Notes: generated by a model not told the origin, from the letters alone. A stretch of DNA of 64,000 nt from Rhizopus sp. PT2906 (GCA_025529335.1 JAMYHX010000030.1:62001-126000); one strand, 5' to 3'; shown: positions 34,101 through 45,820, counted from the first letter of the stretch. Made by a program: numbers and translations.

Positions 34101-35879
34101 ATGTCTTCTACCACAAAAACTACAGATAAACTCATCGTCTTTGATACAACCCTTCGTGATGGTGAACAAGTAAGAGATAATGGCCTACTGTCAGCTTGTC
34201 TTTTTTAACACGTTATTCTTTATAGTCTCCAGGTGTTACCTTAAACACTGAAGAAAAAATTGAAATCGCAAAGCAACTCTCTCGTTTGGGCGTAGATGTC
34301 CTTGAAGCAGGTTTCCCAGTCGCTTCCGTCGGTGATTTTGAAGCTGTCAAACGAATTGCGACTGAAGTTGGCCCTATGATGGAAGGAAGAGAAAAGATCG
34401 GTCAGCCTATGGTAAGCAAGATGACACTTGTCATGATCAATTACTAACACCCATTTGTTCCAGACCATCTGTGGTCTTGCTCGTGCCACCCCTAACGACA
34501 TCAAGCGCTGTGCCGAGGCCATTGCGAATGCACCTCGTAGACGTATTCATATCTTCCTTGCTACATCTGACCTTCATCTTAAGTACAAGCTCAAAATCGA
34601 CCGAGACGAATGTGTCAAACGTGCAGTGGCTGCAGTAAGCTATGGTCGAACTCTTGTAGACGACATTGAATTTTCACCTGAAGACGCTGGACGATCTGAT
34701 CCTGATTTCCTTTGTCACGTACTTGGCAAAGTGATTGAGGCCGGAGCGACTACACTCAATATTCCTGATACAGTGGGATACAATACGCCTGAAGAATATG
34801 GTAATCTTATCAAGTACCTAGTGGCCAATACGCCCGGTGCTGATAAGGCCATCTTTTCTACACACTGTCACAATGATCTCGGTTTGGCCACTGCAAACAC
34901 CTTGGCTGGTATTTCCAACGGTGCAAGACAAGTTGAAGTGACCATCAACGGTATTGGTGAGCGAGCAGGAAATACAGCTATGGAAGAAGTGGTCATGGCC
35001 ATTCACACACATCCCAACTATTATCCTGTACACCATACCATCAACACAACCTTATTTTACCGTATTTCACAGATGGTTTCTTCTCTCTCCGGTATGATTG
35101 TTCAACCCAACAAGGCCATCGTTGGTCGAAATGCATTCCTTCATGAATCTGGTATCCATCAGGATGGTGTTCTCAAGAACCGTCAGACTTATGAAATCAT
35201 CACACCAGAGACAGTAGGTGTAACTGATATCAACCTCGTTCTTGGCAAACACTCTGGCCGTAATGCCTTCCGTGAGCGCTGCAAAGAATTGGGCTTTGTT
35301 GATATCAAAGACGACGAATTCCAAAAGGCATTTGATGCCTTCAAGGCTCTTTGTGACAGAAAGAAGAACGTAAACGATGCAGATATCTTGGCCATTCTTA
35401 GCAACCAAATCAGTGACAGTGTGACACATGCCTTCTATACTCTCGTCTCCACTCAAGTGGTAGCAGGCGCCAATATCACTTCTATGGCTAATGTTAAATT
35501 ATATGATATCAAGGCTGACAAAGAAATCAGCGACGCAGCCATCAGCGTAAACGGTCCTGTCGATGCCATCTTTGAAGCAATTCAACGTTCAATAGGCCGC
35601 CGCTTCCTTCTTACCAAGTTTGACATTAGTGCAGTGGGAGAAGGCACTGACGCTCTTGGTAAAGCTGAGATCCAGATCAAGGTAGACACAGAATCTGGTC
35701 CAATTAAGGATGAGCGCCTTGCCAAGGCTGCTTTCAGTCAAAGCTCTGCTGATGTGGATATTATTACAGCTACAGCCAAGGCATATGTTGGTGCTATTAA
35801 TAAGCAGCTTGTTTGGGAACATGAGTTATCCACTGGAACCGCTCGTAGCACCACTGAAGAACGACATATCGATCTTTAA
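34101..35879 (+). CDS. LEU4: 2-isopropylmalate synthase, bacterial-like LeuA type
   Basis: Condenses acetyl-CoA with 2-oxoisovalerate in the first committed step of leucine synthesis. The TIM barrel begins IVFDTTLRDGEQ|SPGVTLN, split by an intron, and shows VLEAGFPVAS, LARATPNDIKRC, RIHIFLATSDLHLKYKL, DTVGYNTPEEYG, FSTHCHNDLGLATANTLAG (metal-binding HxH), NGIGERAGNTAMEEVVM and FLHESGIHQDGVLKN. After LGKHSGRNAFRERCKELGF comes the C-terminal allosteric LeuA dimer domain (GRRFLLTKFDISAVGEGTDA), ending HELSTGTARSTTEERHIDL. Two introns, about 34170-34226 and 34412-34463. The start MSSTTKTTDKLIVFDTT has no obvious mitochondrial presequence. About 550 residues in the bacterial/plant (type 1) arrangement, unlike the longer budding-yeast Leu4 type. 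Homocitrate synthase is excluded by the SPG motif and LeuA domain. Confidence 0.93.
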
Positions 35880-35964
35880 ACATATTTTCATTGTAAACAA
35901 TAAACATTTAAAACCATGACAATTTTATCTATGATGTAACTCTTTTCCCTATCGAGTTGGTTTG

Positions 35965-35965
<1 letters not shown>

Positions 35966-36002
<37 letters not shown>
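35966..36002. repeat. T37 homopolymer
   Basis: An uninterrupted run of 37 T between the leucine gene and the amidohydrolase-like gene, six bases before the chosen start of the latter. It may be an extreme poly(dA:dT) promoter element or a retroposed tail; assembly length errors are likely. Confidence 0.9.
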
Positions 36003-36004
<2 letters not shown>

Positions 36005-36008
36005 GTCA

Positions 36009-36975
36009 ATGATATTAAAGCTGTTGGTTGGTTTTTTATTTTTTACCTTGTTTCTTATAATGAGTCATAGTAGCTACCATGATTGCAGTTCTTCAACCTC
36101 TAGTAATGTCATTTTTAAACCTGGCCTTTTGCCACTTGTGATTACTGCTCCACACGGCGGTTGGAAGAAACCGACGACAATACCGGACAGAGTTAAAAAC
36201 GGCAGTTTAGTCTTGGCAGATTTGTATACGGCAGAGATAGCACAGGACATTTATGAGAGAATCGAGCAACATTATGGGCATTCACCTCATCTTGTAGTCA
36301 ACACAATAAGTAGGAGAAAAGCAGATCCAAATAGGGATATTGATGAAGGCACGGAAACGGAAGGAGGTCGACATATATGGATAGAGTATCACAGTCGCAT
36401 TAAGGATGCCATCAAAGCCTTGCATCGTAGGCATAGCTTTGGCTTACTCATAGACATTCATGGTACTCTATTAATCCCCCCCTCTTTTTTTTTTTCTTCT
36501 TGTGTACTAATCGAGGTGCACACTCATAATAGGGCATACTCACCCTCAAGGCATGATCGAACTGGGTTACTTGGTAGAACCTTCAGATATGAGATCAAGT
36601 TCTGAAATATTAAATCAAGTTGTCTTGAAACAGTCGTCTATTCGATCATTAGCAAACAGACACAAGAGTATAATTGAACCCTCCAAACTGCTGAAACAGT
36701 TTGGTGATAGCATGGTCAACTATAATAGTAATATAACCGCTGTCCCGTCTACAGATAACTTTGACTCAGAAGACGAATATTTCCGTGGAGCTTACACGAC
36801 ACAGACGTATCACTATCACAATGATAAGGCTAGACAAGGGCTTGATGCTATTCAAATAGAAATACCCCGGAAGTTTAGACTCACTCCAGAAAGTAGAGAG
36901 CAGCTTGTTCATTCTGTAGCAAATGCTGCAATACAGTTTTTAGATGATTATTATATTATTAAAACAAGGCTATAG
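36009..36975 (+). CDS. Secreted N-formylglutamate amidohydrolase-like protein
   Basis: Member of the FGase-like zinc hydrolase family (PF05013 type), whose bacterial members hydrolyse N-formylglutamate. A hydrophobic N-terminus (MILKLLVGFLFFTLFLIMSH) is a probable signal peptide. Then LPLVITAPHGGW carries the first His of the metal site. RRKADPNRDIDEGT holds the conserved Arg/Asp-rich substrate loop, and GLLIDIHG|HTHPQGMIELGYLV, split by an intron at about 36461-36533, holds the DxHxH metal motif. The C-terminus includes YTTQTYHYHNDKARQGLDAI and QIEIPRKFRLTPESREQLV, also typical. The Met at 36060 (MSHSS) would remove the signal peptide; 36009 is preferred because it restores one. The true substrate is unknown; secretion argues against histidine catabolism and for an extracellular or vacuolar peptidase-like role. 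Confidence 0.78.
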
Positions 36976-37067
36976 CTGTAACTGTCTTTTTTTTTTTTAA
37001 TAATTAAGAGAGAGTGTGTGTTATCAAACATCATTGAGCTGAAAATATCTAAGCTATTTACATGTAT

Positions 37068-38953
37068 TTATTCCTTGGTATTCAACGGACGCATGAGAGG
37101 GAAAGCCAAGACTTCTCTAATATGACTAGCTCCAGTCAATAACTGAACTACTCGGTCAATACCCATTCCCCAGCCCGCTGTAGGAGGTAAACCATACTCT
37201 AAAGCTTCACAATAGTCCATATCGGGTAATGGCACTTCCACGTCTCCTAAATCTTTCTCTTTAAGCTGTTCTTTGAACCGTTTACGCTGTTCTTCTGGAT
37301 CATTTAATTCTTCATAGGCATTCACTATTTCTTTTCCTCCAATAAATAACTCGAATCGAGCAGCGTATCTTTGTCCCTAAAAAGGTTGTATTAAATAAAC
37401 GCTTATAAAGCTAAATTAAACCTACATTGTCATCAATTGCATCCTTGGCTAATGGACTAAGAGCAAGAGGATGGTTATACAAGAACGTGGGTTGCACACA
37501 TTCTGGCTCGATATACACTGATATCAGTTCATCAAGTATACGAGTGGTCGTGAGTGGTTCAGATGGATGTACTTTCAACTGTTTACAAATCTCTATTAGT
37601 CGATCCAAAGCATCTAGCACACAGGATAAAGTCAGATTCATAAAGTTATAATCTATTTGCAATATATACCTGGAGAATCCAAGAAAGAAATTGGAGTTCC
37701 TAAAACAGATGATAGCCTTTCCATCACGTTGATTCTGTTGAAAGGCTTTTTGAAATCAACCATATGTCCCGCCTTGGTCATTACAGGCTTATTGCCACAC
37801 ACTTCAGTCACCATCCCCGAAAGGAGCTCCTCCGTATCATTCATCAGGGTCTCTAAATTTCCATAAGCCTGATAAGACTCGCATGTTGTAAATTCAGGGT
37901 TGTGGTCTGCATCAACGCCTTCATTTCTAAACTGTTTCCCAATTTCATAGACACGATCCATACCCCCTATGACCAACCTCTTAAGATAAAGCTCTGGGGC
38001 AATTCGAAGCTGCATATCTACGTCTAGTGCGTGTGCATGAGTTTCAAATGGACGAGCATTAGCACCACCAGCACTCGTGGACAGGACAGGTGTCTCTACT
38101 TCCAAAAAGCCTCGACTATCAAAAAAATCTCTAATGTATCGAACAATCTGAAAACTCGTTCAGTATAAGAGTATTTTTTGAAGCATAGCGTAATACCTTG
38201 GATCTAGTCTTTAATATATTGACGGAGGTGGGATTCACTAATAAATCTAAATGTCGTTGTCGAAATCGTTTTTCCTACATAACACACGTTATCAAACCAG
38301 TTGACCATCAATAATTTATGCATACGTGATCTTTAAGACCAGATAGAGGAATATCACGCAAACAAGGTGTAAGGACCTTCATTTCTTTTGTTACAAATAC
38401 ACTAAGCTGTCCATGGTTTGTTTTACCAGGAACTCCTGTAAAGGCTTTTTTTTATATAAATAAAATGGTTAATATAGACAAACATATCGAGGAAAACATG
38501 AGGCATACGTACAAACAATATCTCCTCTTGATAACTGTCTATTAGCTTCTTCAAAATCTTTAGATGTTCCATTAAATCTGTTACGTGAGGCGACTACTTG
38601 CACAGTTTCCCCATTTTGTACAATGTCATAAAATACCAGCTTTGCACTTGATTCTCTTTTTGAACTGATCCTGCCTGTCAATGTCACAATGTCTTGTTCA
38701 GCTTTTTGACCTTTCTCAAGCAAGGTTTGATATCTCTCTAAATCCTTTACTGATATCCATTTGCCGTGTGTCTCGGGTATGATCTTGAAGCGAGGATATT
38801 GATTAACCTTGGATACATCTAATGAACATGTTGGTATAGGTTATAATGAGTTCCCTTTTTGTTTTTATGACCTGATGCTTTTTGTGTCAAATATCGCTTC
38901 GGTGTTTGTCTAGAGTATAGTAATAGTTGTCGCTTAAATATGCTTCGAAACAT
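37068..38953 (-). CDS. MSK1: Mitochondrial lysyl-tRNA synthetase (class II)
   Basis: Charges mitochondrial tRNA-Lys. Start at 38953: MFRSIFKRQLLLYSRQTPKR is an Arg-rich leader typical of import. An intron (about 38810-38869) then leads to DVSKVNQYPRFKIIPETHG. The anticodon-binding OB fold follows (IVTLTGRISSKRESSAKLVF, DIVQNGETVQVVASRNRF). The class II core has motif 2, YLKRLVIGGMDRVYEIGKQF with RNEGVDADHNPEFTTCE, and motif 3, ALEYGLPPTAGWGMGIDRVV followed by LLTGASHIREVLAFP. The ending RPLNTKE at 37068 is standard. About six introns. Compared with cytosolic Krs1 it lacks the long basic N-terminal extension, which with the presequence supports the mitochondrial assignment. Convergent with the amidohydrolase-like gene, whose stop is 92 bp away. 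Confidence 0.93.
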
Positions 38954-38962
38954 GCCCCTGTA

Positions 38963-39205
38963 TTATTTACTGCTGTCAGGAAAAGCGTCTGTTTGCACTC
39001 CTTTCAAAAAGCCATCAAATATGAACTCCGCTTTTCTTTTTGAAAAATTATGGTCTTCTTTTTTTTTCATGCATTTCTTCGAGGCTTTTTCTTTGTTTAT
39101 AATCAAGTCTAATTTATAGGTCGCTGCTGCTATTTTATCTTGATGAATCCAAAAAGTGCCGGGGCGTCTATTGTAAGAATGAAAGACAACACCAATATAA
39201 AACAT
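38963..39205 (-). CDS. Hypothetical 80-aa frame directly upstream of MSK1, possible upstream ORF
   Basis: The frame MFYIGVVFHSYNRRPGTFWI ... ends TDAFPDSSK and stops ten bases before the MSK1 start, on the same strand. It is basic and lysine-rich in the middle. I recognise no family. Because it lies where the MSK1 5' leader would be, it could be an upstream ORF, an unannotated extra exon of another gene, or chance. Nothing else supports it. Confidence 0.28.
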   Translation of the reverse strand: MFYIGVVFHSYNRRPGTFWIHQDKIAAATYKLDLIINKEKASKKCMKKKEDHNFSKRKAEFIFDGFLKGVQTDAFPDSSK

Positions 39206-39998
39206 GATGAATGATCTGTTTGATGAATAAACATCCCGTCCTTGCTTGCTTTATTTGATTATATAATATATTAGTAAAGCTAAATCTGCTCTATAATCTC
39301 GAGATGTTCATTATATAATGAATTCACTAATATTTACTTTGTAATTTATAAAGTTGATTCGCGTTCTGAATGCAAAATGTTAATTATGGTCAGGGAACAA
39401 AACTTTCTAAAAAAGAAAGCAAAGTAAGAAATAGCAGTCTATGAATAACATTTTACGTCTTTATAAAATGATGATTAAACGCCATTACACAGTTGGTTCT
39501 AAAAGAAGGCAAGCGCATACAAGTATTTGTCTTGTTAGAAAAGTCATGATCCCTAAAGGACCCTTTTTTTTTCCCCTTTGCTTTGACTCTTGAAACGCGT
39601 AAATAGATTACTTTAACATTTATAATTAACTTTTAAATTTCCCAAATAACATTAAAAGTATAATAAAACGATAGTTTATTTTGTAAAATCCATTAAGCAA
39701 TAAAAGCAAGCTTTATTCATTTTTTTACAATAAAAAATTCTTAATTTCGTGTTGCTTTACTTTTTTCCGAGGCTAGAAATATTCCTCATCAACTTTATGA
39801 TATATACATCTTGTAATTAAATAAAACTTGTAACAAGTAAACACTAAACTAGATTATAAAAATGACATACAGTCGTTTGGAACCCCTTGATTTGTGAAGC
39901 TCAGAGTGTTACACTATTAAAATATCTCTTTTTAGACATGTATTTATGAAGATATACTTTATATAATTTTGTTATTTATATATACAAAAATGGACAGA
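39206..39998. other. AT-rich intergenic spacer
   Basis: About 800 bp of AT-rich DNA between the MSK1 region and the GYP7 stop. I see no gene, tRNA or repeat. Confidence 0.5.
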
Positions 39999-42599
39999 TT
40001 ATAATGTGATTAGTTCTAGTAAATGATCAGGTATCTTCAATTTCTCGATATCCTCCTGAATCTTGTATCTTTCTGGGCTATTCCACACAGTTCTTTCTTC
40101 AAGTCTATCTTTTAATAGATTAGTCTTGCGTTGCATTGCTCGAATCTTTCTTTCAAATTGATAATAAAGCACTTCTGCTCGTTCTAAAGTGTGATTCAAG
40201 TCAATATTTCCAGTCAGGTCATTAATGTACTATTATGTGATAAATATAAGTAATAGATAACATCAATTTTTGAGTATTAACTTACTCGAAGAACTTCATC
40301 AAACTGGTTTAGTTCATTTAATATCTTTTCTCTGTGAGTGTCTATCACAGCCAAGGCAATGAAGAGTATCATCTTTTTTGCTAGATGGTCTGTCCATAGA
40401 TTCTCCCAGAGTCTAATGATATCTTCCCAATCAAATTCTCGTTTGAACCAGACAAGTAACCAACGGAAGCAAAAGAAGAGGTTGGATATATCAATCTCTT
40501 CAAATCGCTTATGCAATACAGGATCCATAAATTGAACCAAGAGATTGAGTGTCTTGAGTTGTGCATGCATACCAGATTGGTCCATATAAAAGTTGGATTG
40601 CTATTAAAAAAGTGAGCACACTTATTTTTATCATATTAACATTTCACTCTTACCACTCTATCCATAAAGCGTGTAAAGGCCCAGAAGGACATGGCTTCAT
40701 CATTCATGATAACAAACAATGGTGCCAATAGATCTGACATGCCTTGAACATATCCAAGCTCGGTATTGTAAAAGTTATATGTCACAAGAATATCTTTCAT
40801 AGTCTCCATGTTACTGTTTGTCCCCACAACCATCTGAGGATCTGGATTTGGCATATCTTCATTTGCAAATGCCTCATGGTTTCTATCAGTGCGATGTACA
40901 TCCTTGTCTATGCGGTGTTTTTCATCTTGGAACTCGTTTGATTCTTGCACACTGATGTCATTAAACCATACGGCTTTTATTCGGTAGTAAGCTTCGGTCT
41001 GGCTTTGTCGAATAGCATCCCTCTCTTCAAAAGTTGAATGCCAAGGATAGATACCCAGCAAAAACTTCCATGCCTCTGCACGAACTTCATTATCCAGGCC
41101 ACCTTGAAAGATCATTTGCTTCACTTGTGGTATAGGTATAGATAACTTGCCTTCTTGATCAAACAGACTTACCCACTCTTCTGCAGCGATTGGTCCACGA
41201 CGTCTAGTATGAATGGGTGAAGGTCCCTGGAGCTCGGGTATATCAGCCAAGAGATTCTGAAGCTCATGATCATCCAAGAAATGCTCGTCCTCCGCTGTGG
41301 CTTGTCCATATTGTGCCAAGTATTGGGATGCTGTTTCATAATCGTCCAGCATATTGTCCTTCTTTAGCAATTGCTGTAGAGAGGGAGGTAAAAGAGGTAA
41401 GACTGGTCTTGCCATAGGATGTTCCAGCACTTGGGACGCTGTATCCCGTGAGTACTGAGTAATTCTTGATAATCTTTCAAGAATCGTCCATTGAGCATCT
41501 CGTATTGTACTGATGAATGGGTCAAAAGGATCTGTTGCTGCTGAAGCCGTTGTCACCAAAGGAGTCGACGATTCGCTTTTCTCCCTTTGATGCTGTGAAA
41601 AAATCTCTGGGCTGTTTGATCTTGGCGGCAGTTTCGGTACAGCATTTTCATTCGATGGCCCTAATCCTCGCACTGATTGCCTTTCGGAGAATACAATCTC
41701 TGAGGCGCTTCGTTTGGGTTGTTCAGATAGTCTTGCTGTATTCACCGATGACGCTGATCGAACTGAAGTCGCCCTGGTGGATACTTGTGGCTGGTATTCT
41801 AAATCATCCTCTGTAGAGAAACTAACTAAATAAAGGTAGTCCATGTTTTCTGCCCTAATAAGAATAGGTTGGCACCAATAGAAAAAGTGTCATTTTTTCA
41901 ACCTTACCTTTTTATCAAAATGAAGGCGCTTAATATATCAATAATATCATATCCTGGCCAATGATCTTGAGATGAATAATAGATTGGTTTTAGCATTTCT
42001 CCTGTATTTAGTGTTATCACCATGGATCCTTGCTCTTCTTCAGAAGGAGGAGGAGCATATATTGTGTCTATATCTTTAAGCATGATCACCATTGTCTCGC
42101 CTTCGAGATTAATATGAATATCTGGGTAATCATCGTCAGAAGCTAAATGTCCATCCAATTGAATGAATCGATCGATATCGGCAGGTTCTATAAGATATTC
42201 GGGTATCCAAGCTATATGGACATTCATATTTTCCTAATTTAGATATTGTTAGCATATAACCTTAGCAACATTTGAAAAAGTTGTTACCATTGATTTTGAA
42301 AATATAGTAAAGAAGCCATGCATGTTTGGTTCCTTTAGATAGAATCCCGATTTTGTATAAATCAACCTCACTGTGTCTTGGTCATTATTTCTTGGCTGTC
42401 TATAAGCTTCAGGCACAGGCGGTAATTCAGGAGGTAAATCATTCAAAGTGATTGGATGTATTTGGTATTCGTTTGGGTCATATGTCGGATAAAGTGAATT
42501 GTATTGTTGCAGGTTTAAGTATGGATTGTATTGCTTTTGTTCTTGTGGCAAGTTTAGTAATTCAATATTTTCTTTGTTATAAATCGATCCTCCGCCCAT
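39999..42599 (-). CDS. GYP7: Gyp7-type TBC-domain Rab GTPase-activating protein
   Basis: Accelerates GTP hydrolysis by Rab7/Ypt7-type GTPases in late endosome and vacuole traffic. The N-terminal part (MGGGSIYNKENIELLN; VRLIYTKSGFYLKEP; EGETMVIMLKDIDTIYAPP) matches the DUF3548/Rab-binding region of Gyp7 and TBC1D15. The TBC domain starts near EEWVSLFDQEGKLSIP and GGLDNEVRAEAWKFLLGIYP. It includes the arginine finger motif RIDKDVHRTDR (as IDKDVHRTDR) and the glutamine finger YVQGMSDLLAPLF, then FFCFRWLLVWFKREFDWEDI with LWENLWTD. The C-terminus has a coiled-coil-like segment (LEERTVWNSPERYKIQEDIE). Four introns of 50-60 nt, for example 40219-40286 and 40604-40653. A 30-residue Ser-rich linker separates the domains. 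Both catalytic fingers are present, so activity is expected. Confidence 0.93.
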
Positions 42600-42879
42600 C
42601 TTTTCTTTTTATTTATGAGAAAAAGAGAAAAAGAAAAAAAGAAAAGAAAGTCTTTTATGCATTCAAAAAATCGTAGTACTTGGCAAAAGTATACCAAGAA
42701 ATTTTAATTACCGTACCTTCTTTTTTCATTCCACCAATAAAAAACAGTAATGACCAAAATAGAAAGAGACTAATCATTATCATCATATAATTCAACCTTC
42801 ACAACTTTCTTTTGATTAAATGGAAAATGTCGGGTAACTTTTAATGTCTTTATTTGATCTAAGCAATCGTTCGTATTTC

Positions 42880-44273
42880 TCAAAGGGTTTTTCCCAGCTC
42901 CATCTTCTTCTTATAAGCACGTTCAGCTTTGTATACTACACGATCAATTAACCCTGCCACTGTAAAGATACCACCGACAATAGCCAAGAGACCTGTTACT
43001 AAGCTGCTAAAAGCGGGTCTTGATTCTTGGTAAATGATATGCATAGGTGAGATCTCTATATTAAAAAAGACGCCTGGGAGACCAGCTACCCCATCCCTGA
43101 GCGTCATTTCATTTTGGGTAACAGAGTATTGATTGGTATAGACTATGTTCTTCAAATGTCGAAACTCGGTAGAGACAATTTTTAAAAAGTATTGATACAC
43201 CACACGTCCTACAAAGAGGATGAATATGTCATATCATATCTTTGCATGAACTTACCATTCGTACTATCCTTGACTGTGCCAGCCAAGGCATTTGTAACTG
43301 CCAAGACCTCTTCACTTTGATCTTTAGTATCTGGGCCAAATCTTAGCTTGTGAATGACATGACTCATATCAAATTTATGTCCTTCTGCTGCCCCTGCTGA
43401 GTATTCCTGAAGATCATGTATATGCATCGAACCAGCCTGAAAGGCACTTCCTGGTGCAAAATGAAAGTTTCCTCGCACCTTGTTTACCAAGAGATGTCCA
43501 TGCACGTTGCATCCTTCGTCTGACTGGTTTTCAAGTTTTTCTAACCATCCTTCACGCACACACTGTTCAATCTCTTTCGTATTCACAAGTCCCCATCCTT
43601 GCTTGATATATGCTTCTCGAACATCCTGACAAGTGTGACAACAACCGTCCTCACGAAGTGGTGTTGCGCCATAACAACTACCACATTCAGGCACTGGCTG
43701 TAGAGCCTTTTCTGCATCTTTGGTGTGATCTCCTAGTTCTATTCTAAGGATATTAGCTCCATGCTTCATCTATGCTCTTAACAAAAAGATACTTACTGAC
43801 AGTTTGGCCGCTTTCGATCACCTTTCCGGACAGGTCAAGTCTTACTTTTGTTATATCCTGTGAATATCCTGTTGAATGCTCTCCTGTATCATCCATTATA
43901 TCAATGCTAAGCACTACAAACATGTTAGTTTAATACAGCATATAGACTAAGAACATACTATGGCAAGGCACATGAGGAAACGTGATATTAAAGTCTATAG
44001 GCATTTTTTCTTTTCGACTTTTATCTACAACTAGACTTGGACTCCATGTAGATGTGTTGTATGTTATTAGTTCTGATATAACCAAGTAAATGACAATAAG
44101 AGCACTAATCAAGGTAACTTTATAAAAAAGAGTTAAATATAACTGGAAAAAGGGGGAAAGGAAACAAATATACCAGATGCGCCTGATGTTGTCTTGACAC
44201 GAAATTCGTCTAATGTCTTTGCATACCCATCAAATTGGCGTAGATTACGAAATAATGCTCCTTTCTTCGCCAT
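42880..44273 (-). CDS. ERV46: Erv46/ERGIC3-type ER-Golgi cargo receptor subunit
   Basis: Erv46 with Erv41 cycles in COPII/COPI vesicles between ER and Golgi. Start at 44273: AKKGALFRNLRQFDGYAKTL is the standard cytosolic N-terminus. After an intron comes the first membrane segment, ALISALIVIYLVISELITY. Lumenal motifs: VDKSRKEKMPIDFNITFPHV, CGSCYGATPLREDGCCHTC (conserved Cys cluster), EGCNVHGHLLVNKVRGNFHF, HVIHKLRFGPD and SVTQNEMTLRDGVAGLPGVF. The second membrane segment is SSLVTGLLAIVGGIFTVAGL, followed by a short cytosolic tail (KAERAYKKKMELGKTL) with a basic KK signal. Introns near 43204-43257, 43770-43797, 43913-43960 and 44113-44175. Divergent from RBM18 with a ~500-bp spacer. Confidence 0.94.
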
Positions 44274-44771
44274 CGTATACTAATATAGAAGACAGGCTTT
44301 TTATCTAAAATTGACTGGTTTTTTTTTTATTAGTTCTTAAATCTCAGTTGATGGAATACAAGTGGTGTACAAGTTTTTAACACTTGAAGATCATTGTAAA
44401 AATCTAAACTTCCATCAAAAGAAGGATCGTGTTTGATACGGCGATTGGATTATAAAATTATTACCTCTTGGACGGAGCAGGGAAGGTCTTCACCTATACT
44501 TTTGAAAGCTTGTATGCAACATTCATCACTTACAGTTTAAAGCTACTCAGAAAAATCGATAACTGATAAATGATTAAGAGAAAGATAGTATAGAAAATAC
44601 ACCAAAGGAAGCCATGTCAACAGCATCAAAAAATCTGCATCCTTATTACTGCCATGACATTTAATGAAACCTTGGTTATTGTGTAATGCAAGCATTCTAT
44701 TGGCTGGTTTGTAGACAGCCATTTGGGTTTTTCTTTCTGCAATATTCTTCTAGATTTTTTTTAACTGATTC
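44274..44771. promoter_or_regulatory. Spacer between divergent ERV46 and RBM18 genes
   Basis: The two start codons face away from each other across 498 bp, so both promoters must lie here. The half next to RBM18 is T-rich. No individual motif is convincing. Confidence 0.4.
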
Positions 44772-45525
44772 ATGTCATTAACTACATCAACAGAAGCAAA
44801 AGAAACTACGACAACAAATACAAAGGTACTTGAGAGATAAAAGTGGACATTGGCTAAGCATTTTGTAGAGATTATACATTGGCAACTTGACTGATGTGAT
44901 TGATGAGTAAACATAATCAATATACATGCATATAAAATGACGTTAACAAACATATTAGATACACCATCCTCAAGTTATTCGAACCTTTTGGAAAAATTAC
45001 GTATATTGACAGTTTAGTTCATCGGACGGGGCCTAAAAAGGGACAACCAAAAGGATATTGTTTTCTAGAATATGAAAAGAAAGAGGTAACATGGATGGCG
45101 CCATACGTAACATTAGCTCATTTATTTTTAGCAAGCGTTAAAAGCGATCAATGCTTTACATGGTAAACGGATAAAGAATAAATCGATCGTGGTATCATTT
45201 GCACACACGGTAACATAATTTTTATGCAGATTTCGTCATCAAAGTAACCTAAAATAGACAATGGAACAGGATAATGATCATAACAGACGAAAGCTTCCGT
45301 CGACGCCGTTGCTAAGCAACAGACAGAAGCTGTTGCATCAAAAAAAGTAAGAAAAAAAAACAATGTGTTTCATGTTTGAAACTGACACCAAATAGTATGG
45401 ATGCAAAGATCAGGGCAATAGAGCAAAAATTACAATCATTAAAAAAAAGGAGCCAGGCCGATGAAGACAATACGTCAAAATCACGAAATAGTGATCACCA
45501 AAGTAATCGATATAAGCCCTATTAG
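44772..45525 (+). CDS. RBM18: RBM18-like RNA-binding protein, six short exons
   Basis: A single-RRM protein assembled from exons 44772-44825, 44869-44906, 44959-45085, 45132-45209, 45258-45346 and 45396-45525, giving 171 residues with every junction GT...AG and in frame. RNP2 is RLYIGNL; RNP1 is GYCFLEYE, preceded by the RBM18-typical LVHRTGPKKGQPK (human has a similar HKSGPxxGQPRGYCF). It continues ALKAINALHGKRIKNKSIVV and SFAHT. The last exon has MDAKIRAIEQKLQSLKKRSQ, matching the conserved AKIKAIEAKL helix of RBM18. Because no exon exceeds 130 bp, the gene has no long reading frame and is easily missed. Function of RBM18 is poorly known; RNA binding is the safe inference. Divergent from ERV46. 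Confidence 0.87.
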
Positions 45526-45820
45526 TACACATGAACGAGTCCAATGAAGACAATAAATGTCACCTATACCACCTCCTATTTAAACTCTGCATTTCTTTCT
45601 CCTTTTATAGAATAAAAAAGAAGTTTTCTGACCTGCTCAGTTGATAAGTCATATGTGCCTGCATTTATCCTTTTTCTTATTGTTGTTATGGTTTCAATTG
45701 CCGACCTTCTTTTTCACACACAGCGTTTAGGTCTTCTGTGTATAAAACTGCACTGCGCCCCTTGCTCGCTTTTCCGTTTTTTATTATTTTTATTCTTTAC
45801 TTTTTACAATTATCCAAGAC
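45526..45820. promoter_or_regulatory. Spacer upstream of the bHLH gene
   Basis: T/C-rich in its second half (TTTTTTATTATTTTTATTC), consistent with a fungal promoter or leader. No specific element is called. Confidence 0.4.

Noticed and set aside
35067..35456. 129-codon minus-strand frame
   Set aside because: Shadow of the 2-isopropylmalate synthase gene.
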